From Primulina eburnea (lineage: Eukaryota; Streptophyta; Magnoliopsida; Lamiales; Gesneriaceae), in assembly GCF_022965805.1 (NCBI RefSeq), contig NC_133103.1, positions 30,326,626 through 30,390,625 of the forward strand: a DNA stretch of 64,000 bases, written 5' to 3'. The notes beneath the pieces were generated by a model that saw nothing but the letters and a program-made list of their open reading frames with translations, was not told the DNA's origin and made no database searches. Positions 11,106-21,855 of the stretch are shown piece after piece. Position numbers and translations under genes: made by a program. The first letter of the stretch is position 1. Every line of letters starts with the position of its first letter.

Positions 11106-13150
11106 GAAAAGAAAAAGAAGAGGAAAAATTATTTAAGTTAAAGAGTTTAATTGCAATTAATGTAATAATAAAAAATCAACTCCTTGTTTTTAAAAAGAAA
11201 GTCAGAGTCCTTGTTTTTTTTAAATATTTTGTCTCACTCCTACTTTTTAATTGACCCGTATAACCTCATATTGTCCCAGTTCAAAGAACTAATGGTGTAC
11301 AACCATAACCGCAAACTATTTCACTCGATAAGTGAGAACCACTTGGACATTCCGAGGGAGGTTTGTTGAGTGCATCATCATATGATCACCTATCTATATG
11401 AATGGATATCTTCATGTCTTTGCCAATGAAATATAGCGTTTACATCACATATGCTAGTATCAAGCTCAAGAGGCTTTTATCTTTATTTTAGGCGGCTGAT
11501 TTGACTAAGAACTTGTTTAAAATATATGGTACACTTCTTGATGAGTTTCATGATTTTATGTTGCGAGACAGACCTCATGGTACCTATTTCAAGAACTTTA
11601 TTTATGCAGTTTGCATGAGTATACAGATAAAGTATACTACCATAATTTAATAAAATCGTAAAATATTATTAAAATAAAGATCGCTTTACATTAGAGTCAA
11701 TAAAAGCCCAATCCAAAAGTTGGCTTGCTGGACACCTACTATAAAATTTACATATTTGGTGCCTAATGTAATAAGGGACCGAAATTAATGTTTTCATATC
11801 CTATTAAGCTAATTGTTTTATGTTTTGGCCACCCTCTTCTTTTTTTCGGGTTTGTGGGAGATAGATGTTTGTTTGGTGTGATGTTGTTGTCTAATTATAA
11901 GGTCCAACATTTGACCAATTATCAAAAGTATAATCGATACAACAATGCATTTTAATTTTTTATTGTACCGTACATCAATTGAAACACTAAAGTTGCATTT
12001 GAATGGAATAATTAACTATGGATTTCAAATCCATTTGATTTATGTGATGGATTTATGTTTGGTGGATTCTAAATCATCCATTAATAATTCATATAGATGC
12101 AATAATAATTATAATTGATTTACAATACATCAAACTAAGTGTCATTTCAAATTTATCATTCAAATGTTTCTCAAAATCAAATCCTCTCATCCAAACACAA
12201 CATAAGAAAGTTCTTGCAGTTTGTTTGTTTGTTTTAATAGCGTAGACTTCAGGTTTTAATAATAATCCAGGTACCAACCAATCAATTTCGGTAATTTTCT
12301 AAAGTGTAATGATTAATGAACCATCGAGTAAATATTGTGATAGAATTTTAGTAACATCAAAGTACATAATCTATTGTTATTCGAAAAATGTAATTACATA
12401 AAAATTAACAAATTGAATTATCCAAAAATTCCAATACATAGAAATTGGGGCCTTCACCCCATCCTTTCCCACAATTACTCTCATGCATGTGACGTGCTTC
12501 ATTTCATCACAATTTTTTCTCTCATGCATGTGACGTGCTTCATTTCATCACACATCATAAAAAATTTTAAGACTACATTATCAAAATGTTAGACGACAGC
12601 TTATAATTTACTTGACTTATTTGGCATCCTTAAAAATCTGGTTCAGCTTTTTTTACTCGAAAATTTATAGAGTTTTATTTTCCTTAAAAGGATTTTCGAT
12701 CTTGCACGAAAATTTTATCAAGAAATTATGAAAAACTGTTATGAGCTGAGATTATTGATATGAAATATAATGTTCACATGTTTCACCATACCAAAATCGT
12801 ACCAAAAACTAATTAAGAATTAATTTGTGTATAAACCGTGGATATATAGAAATAATATGAGTCAAGATAATAATCAGGCTTCAAACGTGAAAAGAGTAAC
12901 AATTATACTTTTCAAATGGCGCAGCGGGCAATATGTCATAAATATCTCTCCACAAGTTAGATGCATATGTTTGAATACACGTTAAATCAAAACCCTCACC
13001 ATCATCGTAATAACAGTTAAAAGTAGCTTCTAAAAGTAGAAAAAATTTATTGAAACTAATATCCAAACAAACCCATAGCATTAGATTTTTTTATTCACAT
13101 ATTGTATATTTTTTTATTTGAAGATGCATATTGGAAATTTAAGAATTGAT
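11106..13150. other. intergenic DNA with one direct repeat
   Basis: No convincing gene: open frames are short, AT-rich and lack family resemblance. At 12479-12511 and 12521-12553 the string CTCATGCATGTGACGTGCTT and following bases are directly repeated with a 42-bp period. Otherwise nothing is recognised. Confidence 0.5.
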
Positions 13151-13179
13151 TTGTTGGATTTGGAATTTGGAATTTGGAA

Positions 13180-13452
13180 AAGGTACAACCACTTAAACAA
13201 GCTCTATTGGCGCAGCTGAAAGATTTGAAGGCGGAGCATTCGCAGCTACGCGTGGCGAAGGTGACCGGTGGCGCTCCGAACAAGCTCTCGAAAATCAAGG
13301 TGGTGAGGCTCTCAATTGCGCAGGTGCTGACCGTAATTTCGCAGACGCAGAAGGCTTCTCTGAGGGAAGTATATAAGAACAAGAAGTATTTGCCTCTTGA
13401 TCTCCGTCCTAAAAAAACACGTGCCATCCGCCGCCGTCTCACCAAGCATCAG
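13180..13452 (+). pseudogene. RPL35: ribosomal protein uL29 (60S L35) exon fragment
   Basis: The translation is clearly eukaryotic uL29/L35, a protein of the large cytosolic ribosomal subunit near the peptide exit tunnel: [53 protein letters not shown] and RRLTKH follow in family order. It covers about residues 5 to 98 of a ~123-residue protein. The exon ends at CAG followed by GTATTG, a plausible splice donor at the place where plant L35 genes commonly break. The 5' end is abnormal: no ATG precedes the homology, TGA stands in frame at 13147, the expected first residues are absent, and about four to five residues are missing in the N-terminal helix ([10 protein letters not shown]). A copia LTR interrupts the following intron at 13796 and no final exon is seen. 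Probably a truncated or disrupted copy; a real gene with an unusual upstream exon is less likely. Confidence 0.8.
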
Positions 13453-13795
13453 GTATTGTAGTATACTTTTTTTATATAATTTTTTTTTCTCCTTGTGCTA
13501 TCATTTTTCGGTAGTATTTTCTTTTAACGTCTGAATTGTAATGATTTGCGATCAGACTTCTTCATTTTGTTAATTGGGCTTTCTCATTGTTGAAACATTG
13601 CTGTTGGTAATGACTGCTGGTAGTTTGGTTCGTCTTGTTCCTGTGATTTATTGTGGGTTCTCTAAATCTTCAATCTTTCATGTGATTACCTTCAGCATAT
13701 TTTATTATCTATAGCTTGATAAATCCTGCAATGTTCCGTAGTATTAAATATAAATACCGGAGCGATCACTAAATAGTGATCTTTGCCCCTGTAAT
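13453..13795 (+). other. intron-like sequence after the L35 exon
   Basis: Starts GTATTG, is T-rich, and has no coding content, as expected for a plant intron. It ends abruptly at the copia LTR; GTAAT (13791-13795) is the possible target duplication, but the other side is not identifiable. Confidence 0.5.
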
Positions 13796-15736
13796 TGTTA
13801 GAGTAGATGCCCTGCAAGCCAACGGTTGGCTAGGGAATTTATTGACTCAAGTGAAATAAACAATCTTTATTTTAATATAATTTAATTTTTTATGGTCTTG
13901 TTATACTTTATCTGTATACCCATGCAAACAGCATAGATAAAGTCCTTGATTATGCTTTAATACAAATGAATCGTAATTCGATGTTGAAACTCATTTGTAA
14001 ATACTGCATAATCTAAATTTGTTCCTAGTCGATTCAGCCGCCTAAAACAGGGATAAAGGCCGCTTGAGCTCGAGACTAGCATCTGTGATGTTGTGTACTG
14101 CGTTTCTTGGTAAGGGCATAGAGATGTCCAAACATACAGATGGGTAGTCATATGATGATTATACCGAACAACCCTCCCTCTGACTTTCCAAGTGGTTATC
14201 ATTCATCGAGAGGATAAGTCCGTGGTTATGATTGTACACCATTAGTCCTTACGACCCGGGACAACACTGAGGCTCTATATGCTAGGGCTGTGCTTTGACT
14301 CGTTTACCGACTCCAGGAGAGTCATCAGGTGGCGAGGTTGGGTACAGTTGCGACACATATAGGAGCCAGTGCATTGTAGTCGGGGATTCACCGCTCACCT
14401 ACGGGTGTGGATATCCTATGTGATCTAATGAAATAATAGTGCATGGAATCTCTGGCCAGAGTATGAGATGTACATTAGAGAATGAGTTCTCTAATAGTAC
14501 AGGCGATGCCACTATTATAATTATCACATAGTTATCGAATTATTATGCAACCCTCGATGAACCAATGGTTGAAAATTCGATCGGGATATTTGAGATGAAG
14601 GGAGTGTACTGTACGTTAATCATAATCGACTGGTTCTTGCAGGCACTATCAGTGATACCTAGGGGATAATGGGGCGATGCTACTAGACGCTCTTACCATG
14701 ATCCGATGGGTGCAATCAGAAATGAGTTCTGACATTCTTGATCAAGGTGTTGATGAAAAGAATGGGGCTAACTAGGGTAAGCCCGAATAAAGGATTCTGT
14801 CCTGAATCACAAAGAGTTGTGAACCCACGGCTAGTTGTATCCCTGAACCATTGAGGGTCACACAAGTACTGGATTGTTTGTTCCCGTTGAGAGAATAAAT
14901 TCAAAAGTTGAATTTATATTATATAGTAAATTCAAGGAGTTGAATTTATGATAATTAAATTTTGAGAAAATAAATTCAATTGTTGGGTTTATTAAATATT
15001 AAATGTTGGAGGTGATAAAAATTCAAGGAGTTGAATTTATAATTTAAATAATAAATTCAAATGTTGAATTTGTAATGTATTTAATTTATTAAGCTCAAAA
15101 GTTGAGTTGATTAATTAATAAATTAAATATGGTGGGTATTATGTTTAATGGGCTTGTAGGAGTACAAGTCCAACATAATAAATAATTAAAGTTTTAATGG
15201 GCTTTAATTAAATTAATTAAACTAGTTGGACTAGCCCAATTAATTAAATCAAGCTCATTAATGTTAATTATGTAATTAGGTTATTATTTTATTATAAATA
15301 ATAATTGAAAACACTAAACCTAGCCACCATAATAAACCACTTACGTGAGCCTCCACCAATTTTTGAAAGGAAAATCTCGGCCAACCCTTTTTCAAGAGAG
15401 AAAATATTGAGCCGTCTCTCAAAATTTTCTCCTACGCAAAATCTCTTTCTCATTCTCTAGTGCAATTTGAAAGAGGAACACACTATCTAGTCGTGGACTT
15501 GATAGAAGGATTTTTTTGAAGAAAGTTCGTAGGGAATCATCAAGAGCCGGATCTGTAATACCAGATCTGTTGGTGTCCACGTGATTAATTCACAAGGTAT
15601 AATTTCTAACATCCTATGCATGTTTAATTTGTTAAATCATACGAATGTCCAAAGCAATATTATTTTGTTTTTCAAAATAAAATAAAAATTTTAAATCTTC
15701 CGCTGCGTTTGGGCGTGTAGAAAACCAGATCCAACA
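13796..15736 (+). repeat. Ty1/copia 5' LTR (1,941 bp)
   Basis: Starts TGTTAGAGTAGATGCCC and ends CAGATCCAACA, directly followed by a primer site, which makes it a 5' LTR on the plus strand. It is the full-length counterpart of the partial copy at 4221-5966. It carries about six of the AAATTCAA/TTGAATTT palindromes at 14895-15115, fewer than the other copy. Confidence 0.88.
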
Positions 15737-15750
15737 GTGGTATCAGAGCC
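15737..15750 (+). promoter_or_regulatory. copia primer binding site
   Basis: GTGGTATCAGAGCC directly after the LTR end; TGGTATCAGAGC is complementary to initiator methionine tRNA and primes minus-strand DNA synthesis. Confidence 0.85.
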
Positions 15751-16790
15751 AGGTTTTCTAAATCGTATGATTTAAATTATATTGAATAATTTGTTTCTAA
15801 CCACACAAGAAAATTTTCAGAAATATTGATGCACCATAAAATTAAATTTTTCGGAAAAAAAAAATATCGCGATCTGCCCGGAATTGTTCCGGGCAGAACG
15901 CGCGCAGGGCTGCGAGCGCAGCGCGCAGAAGCGCGCAGCAAGCGTGCGCGCGTGGAGCGGCGCAGCGTGCGGAACGTCCGCACGCTGTGCGCCGCCCTGC
16001 GCGGCGCACAACGCGGCGCAGCGTGCGGAGCGTCCGCACGCTGCGCGCAGTGTTGCGCACACCTGTGCGCGCTTGCGCGCACAGGTTGCTGCCACTGCCC
16101 GAAACGTTCGGGCAGCGGGCGGGCAGCGGGGGACAACTGCCCGGGATCGTCTCGGGAAGCGTTCTGATTGGTGGGCTTGAATTGTTTGGGCCCATGGTGC
16201 AATTTTCTGATTTTTCAAAATTTTGGGTAAAATTGATATTTTTGAAAATTGGTTCAATTTTTATTTTGGAAAATTAATTTTGGGAAATTAATAATTTTCT
16301 TGTAAAATAAATAATTAGAATATGATTTTAATTATTTATGGTAAAAATGAGTTTTTATAAGAAATCAATTATTATTGATTTAATTAGAAATTAAATAAAA
16401 GAGTTTATTTAATTTATTAAATTCTTTAATAATTGTGGTGGTTAGTGATATAATTATTAGATATATGATTGATCAATTATTTAAATTGTTTAATTAAATT
16501 GATGTGCATATTTGATATTAAATGCATGAAGGATGATCGAGAGCCTTGACCAATGTGTTAGGTGTGTGTTAGGATATTTTACTGTTTTTATTCAATTTTA
16601 TAATATTTGATATTATTAAAGTGGGCCTGGTTTATGGTCCGTTCCCACCCCATGAGATGTATCCCTTATGTGCCATGGCTATTCAAATGTAATAATTAGA
16701 AATAGTGGGAGATCAAGACTGGAAGATGGTGGGTCCGATGATCAAGATGAAGACATGTAAAATATTGGAAGCTTTTGTAATAAGTCTGGG
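15751..16790 (+). other. copia leader, non-coding, no gag found
   Basis: After the primer site comes an AT-rich leader with an abrupt GC-rich hairpin block (15874-16115), then AT-rich DNA and a more normal stretch (16615-16780) with CCCATGAGATGTATCCC and GTGGGAGATCAAGACTGG. No gag-like frame appears before the sequence changes to another LTR-like block near 16790, so the element is truncated here. Overlapping open frames in 15777-16277 on both strands are Ala/Arg/Cys-rich translations of GC-rich palindromes and are not genes. Confidence 0.65.
15874..16115. repeat. row of GC-rich perfect palindromes in copia leader
   Basis: Five long perfect inverted repeats with loops of 2-3 bases: 15874-15896 (10-bp arms, loop TTG), 15963-15987 (11-bp arms, loop ACG), 16016-16046 (14-bp arms, loop GCG), 16061-16086 (12-bp arms, loop TT) and 16095-16115 (9-bp arms, loop ACG). 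A weaker one is at 15989-16007. The block is strongly GC-rich in a very AT-rich region and starts ~125 bp after the primer site. Confidence 0.92.
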
Positions 16791-18505
16791 CAGAGGATTC
16801 GGCGCCCGAGCGGTAGTTTGTGACCGCCCGAGCCCAAATGCATGATAAGTCTCAAAATCGGGCAGAAACTTCCGCGCACGAGCGGTAATTTCTTACCGCC
16901 TGAGCGCCGCTTGAAAAATGTGGAAAATCAGCCACGTAGCTTGACATGCAAGTTGGATATGTATATGTATATATATATACGTATCAATTCATATATCTCT
17001 TCAGAGTTAATCAGAGGAATCGAGAAAAGCTACGAGGGAAGCTTCAGAAATCCTTACGCCTTTATATTTCGAACCGTCCGTTAGATTTTGAATCCGGACA
17101 CAGTATCGTGTTCCTATCAAGGCAGGCTACAACTGGACGTAAGTTTTGTTACGTTTAGACACAAGTTGAAATTATGTTATTGTCAGAATCGAATATGAAT
17201 CATATATGGTGTTTCTGATATAGTAGGCATCATATAATTGAAGTCAGATCGAATAACAGATTGTGTATGTAATTGTTATGATTTTTGGAGTTGATTTGAT
17301 TGAGATTCGATATCAGATTTGTATTATGATGGAGATTATGAGTTTTACTAGTACTGTTTACGAAGTCTGGTATTATATCTGTGATGTTGAGATTGACGGG
17401 GCTATTGAGACTGTATTGTTATACCGTCGAAACATCAGTTGATTGATATTGATCAGATTCAGTATTGATTGAAATGGTACTGTTATGTTATTGACATGGA
17501 TTAGATTATGTGTTCTGATTTGAGTATTGATCAGAACAGATCTTGAATAAGTTGTATATTGATATTGTGTCTATTCGATATTGTCATGTCAGATTGGATA
17601 TGGACAGATTTGACTTCGAGACTTCGACTTCGTCAGACCAAGAAGATAAATGTATAAATAAATGTTGATTCGGGATTGCACAACTCAAGTTAGGCTTGAC
17701 TTGAGTTTCCAAAAATCACATACTTCATTTTATTGCATTGATATTTGCAAATTATCAGATTGATATGTTAGTCTATTGAATTATAGCAGAGCAAGAGTTT
17801 GAGTCTAGGGCAGATCAGCCTAGCTAGGGCAGAACCGCCAGGTCTTCGTCAGAACTGCTAAGACCCTAGACTTACGGTGTATCGATGAGCTAAGATGTAG
17901 ATCGACTTCTATTGTAGACATTCGATACAGCATACCACAGTCTAAATTAGATCGGGATCCCTAGATTAGAATGAGAGACGAGTCAAGTCTTAGATGTTGA
18001 GACTAGAATTTGATTTACAGATCTGTATTTATTTATGTTTTGGGTAGATCACGATTCATGTTTTAGTTACAGTTTGGTAACGATACATGTTGTTCGATTA
18101 TGTTACATGTGATAAGATTTAATTCATGCTTTTATATCAGTTATATGATTGCTGGTATACATTATTTATGCTGGGATTTATTCTCACCGGAGTATCCGGC
18201 TGTTGTCTTGTTTTGTAAGTGTGCATGACAACAGGTGGGACAGGATCGGGGTCAAGAAGATGAGTTTAGAGTGGTGATTCCGGACTTATTGTAGACTCGG
18301 TTTAATACTAGAAATTTAGTAGTTGAACCTTAGACTAGTTTGAATAATTGTTTCACATTATTTAACTTTTATGCTGAGATGTATATTAGTTAAATTCCAT
18401 TACGTTCCGCACTTATATTTTAAAAAGAAAAATTTTTAGACCCTGTTTATCTTAATTGAAAATCCCAAAGATAATTAAGAAGATGATTAGCATCCGGGTC
18501 CCCAT
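16791..18505 (+). repeat. LTR-like block, family C, edges uncertain
   Basis: Begins around GTCTGGGCAGAGGATTCGG with paired CCGAGCGGT/ACCGCCCGAG motifs; a perfect inverted repeat GCGGTAA..TTACCGC is at 16882-16899. It ends GCATCCGGGTCCCCATA at 18505, exactly where gypsy pol coding resumes, so the right edge looks like an LTR terminus (expected CA changed to TA). The left edge merges with copia leader without a visible TG end or target duplication. I infer an LTR that inserted in the gypsy element to its right, with the left side rearranged later. No coding content. Confidence 0.5.
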
Positions 18506-18625
18506 AGGAACAAACTGGTGAAGCTAGTGAAGGTCAAATGGCTTAATCTTTCGGAGGAGGAAGCTACGTGGGAATCGGAGCCAGAAATGAGGAGTCGGTA
18601 TCCCGAGTTATTCGGCAAGTTATAA
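18506..18625 (+). pseudogene. pol: chromovirus pol C-terminus (chromodomain tail)
   Basis: A frame of about 39 codons ending TAA at 18625 contains VKVKWLNLSEEEATWE and RSRYPELFGKL. This is the end of the integrase/chromodomain tail of plant chromoviruses, which is thought to guide integration to chromatin. Everything upstream is replaced by the family C LTR-like block. The same tail is in G1 pol near 39590-39687. Confidence 0.85.
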
Positions 18626-18661
18626 TTTCGAGGACGAAATTTCTTTTAAGCGGGGGAGAGT
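18626..18661 (+). promoter_or_regulatory. gypsy 3' end and polypurine tract
   Basis: The conserved ATTTCGAGGACGAAATTTC string is followed by AAGCGGGGGAGAGT, the polypurine tract that primes plus-strand DNA, ending at the LTR. Confidence 0.8.
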
Positions 18662-21600
18662 TGTAGAACCCGATAAATCAGATTGCGTATAAGCCATGCA
18701 TAATTGCTATTATTTAAATTAAAAATGATTTCTTTTATATTATTTAGTTTTTAAGGCACTTTAAAATTTGTTAAGTCATGATAATTTATTTTAAATCGTA
18801 GAAGTTTAATTTTATCTTTTCAGTTAAATACGCGAGGCCGGACTGGAGTTGGAGTATTCAGATAAAATTTAATTATAAGAAAATATTCCTAAACTTAATT
18901 TAAGTCAAAGAATAATTTATTTTAAGGTAAAAGTATGCATAAGGACTAATTTAATTAATTGGAGTTAAGTAGTAAATAAGTTCTTTTATGTCTAATAATT
19001 AATTAAAAACCTAATTTAACAGGTGTAACCAATTGGTATAAATTAATCTAGGCCTATTTTATTTAAGAAATTGTAAATTAACATGTTAATAATTTATTTT
19101 AAGACCTGGCCATGCATGCAAGAAAATTGCCATCATAAATTAAATTATTAATTCACTAAAATACATAATAAGTGTTCAAAACTTTAAAGAGTTAAAATTC
19201 AGGAATTAAGTAATATTTTACCCTATTTTGATAGCAATTTTCGGCCAGTCCCTTAACAAGTTAATTATGTTTTGGCAACTCTCCATTTTTATTCTTTTCC
19301 TTATCCTTTCTTGGTAAGATAATTCTCTCTTTTTTAATCACCAACAATTAATAATTAAGCAATATTTCTACCTTGTTTTGATAGCAAAATTTCGGTCATC
19401 CTATCCCTCAAATCCCCCTCAAATCCCATAATATCACCATCATTCCTTATCTCCCAAAGAATCAAGGATAGAAAAATATTGTTTGCCATTCAAACACCCC
19501 ATTTAATTAGTAACATTCCCCTTTACCTCCCTAGCATTTCCTCCCCTCTCATTTGAAAATTCAGAGAAAACCTACAGACAAAAATCGTGAGTTACAAGAA
19601 AAACAAGAGAGAAAAACAAGAAAGAAAAGAAACTCCGTCTCCGCCACGCCGTGTTCGTCGTAGCATTTGTTTTATTCCAAAAAAATTTCCAGGCATGTTT
19701 CTATTGTTCATTGCTCTTAAATCAAGTCCTATAAATACTTTTAAACACTATACATTCATGGTTTAGGTAGCACAACCGAAATTGACAGCAGGTTTTCTGA
19801 AAATTCTGCACAACCCCTTTCGTGGCCTTGGCTTTATGCTTCACAGGTTGCGTTGTTTAGTTGATTTACAGGTTGGATCTGTTCCTAGGCTTCCAAGGCT
19901 GCTTATTTTCATGTCCTAGGGTGTGTTAGGATCAAGTTTGATCAAGGGTTCAATCCCCAAAACAGTAAGTTAAGTGCTCAAAGCAGTAGGTAAGAAACAA
20001 GTGTCACATTTGGGGTTCATTTGCTGTCAACGGGTTGCGTAGGATAGTGTTCGAGCCATGGCTGGCCTAGGGCCGATAGCCATGGCTAGGACCCTTCCCT
20101 AGCAAGCATAGGACGTGGTCAAGTCAGCCCTAAGTGGCTTGAGCCATGTCCCAAATCGTTTGGACATCAATCAAACTAGGAAGGTCACGGTTCCATGACA
20201 GTAAGCCTCGGGTGTTTCTTGTTTTGTTCTAAGGTGATTGGCCGGTTCATGGTTGGCCTAGGGCCCTTAGAAATGACTCATATAACACCTTAACATGTCT
20301 AGCATGGACCATGGTTAGCCTCATATCCATTGGATCCATTATTTGACAGCAAACAACCCCAAAATAGTACAGGTCTCGGTAAAGGCAGTAGGTTCGGGTG
20401 TGTGTGTTCCATTAGGTCTATGGGTTTGGTTGGTTCTTGGTTGGCCTACGGCCATTAGACATGGACTAACAAATGCCTCATCCTGTTAAGAAGGTGTTGT
20501 GACCACTAGTTTGAGCCATGGTCAGGTTTTTAAAGGCCATTTTGGCCGCAAGTGTCAAGCTACTCCAGTAGGTGTTCTCGGCAGTATTGAGCTTCGGCTA
20601 TTGGGTCTTGTTCTTGGTTCTTGGTTGACCTGTGGCCATTAGACCTAGACTAATACATGCCCAAATGAGTTGGTAAGGTCATGTTTTTTCCCTTTTGTGA
20701 TTTGGTTAAGTTTAGAGGTCGTACGAGAATGTACGATACAATGTGCCAAAGTGACTCTCGAAAGAGCGTTTCAAGATTTTGGCCTCCATTCACCAAATTT
20801 CCTGAATTACAATTCTTAGGGGAATTATTTCATCATCTTAGGCGTATTTTGACCATGACTAAACGATGGTTCGATGTTGGATCGGGTTGGTACGTAGTCA
20901 TGGTTAGAAATTAAGTTGTTGGGCTAGTTAGCCCCGTCTTTGGGTTCGATTACGAAGTTTTTCTCAAGAAAAATATTTGCATGTTTCTCACGTTAGAATT
21001 AGGTCGCAGCGAGCCTGGGAACGATCCAACTCATTCGGTAAAAACAGGGTTATAATTATATTACGTGCATAATATAAAAATGTTATTTTTGAGATATATG
21101 TGATATTTCTTGTGGCCACCTTACTCTTATGAGATTGCTTCACCCGGTGACTTACGACCGGTTTACGATTATGTATGGGTACCGATATCCAGTCCAAGGG
21201 CTGTGATGATCTATACCGCCCAGCATAATATGGTTTAGTCTGATCAGACGTGCATGTTATGTTATGGGCCACTTGCGTAGAACAATATCTCTACAGAAAA
21301 AATTACGATATGATAACTTATGTCAGGGCTCTATCGAGCAACTCTTTTACGTATGATTTTTAGATATGCACGTATTTATAATTATCCATGACACGATTTT
21401 CACCTTACGCTTTACAATACGATATTTTTATGTTACGCGAAATTTTATGATATATTTACTTGTTATTCACGATATATGCATGCTAAGTCTTTAGACTCAC
21501 TAGACTTGATTGTTGTAGGTACTGATGATGTAGGGACCGAGGGCGGGGACCAGTGAGCTAGCTTGGGTAAGTAGTAATAGGAACCCGAGGACCTCATGCT

Positions 21601-21810
21601 TCAGTTTATTTATCTTTTTTGCTCAAAACCCATTTTCATCATGTTGAATTATTTTAAGTTATTGTTTTGAAAACAATAATTTCTTCCGCTGTTACTTTAA
21701 CATTAAATATTTTTATCTGTTAATTTTATGAATGAGGCATGTTATTTATTTAAAGAGAAAATTTTTAAATAATTCCGCAAATTTACAAATACGAAATACG
21801 GACCTCTACA
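18662..21810 (+). repeat. 3' LTR, family A (3,149 bp)
   Basis: Starts TGTAGAACCCGATAAATC after the polypurine tract and ends TACGGACCTCTACA. It shows the conserved GTACGAGAATG..TGACTCTCGAAAGAG block at about 20720-20775. The right flank (ATTCT, 21811-21815) is Sirevirus-like DNA; the matching left duplication is lost. Confidence 0.85.
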
Positions 21811-21855
21811 ATTCTATTTACATCATACTCTTTTTCGTTGATTTTCCTCAATCAA

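Noticed and set aside
15777..16277. Several overlapping 96-146 codon open frames on both strands
   Set aside because: They are translations of GC-rich palindromes in a copia leader, rich in Ala/Arg/Cys, with no start context or family resemblance.
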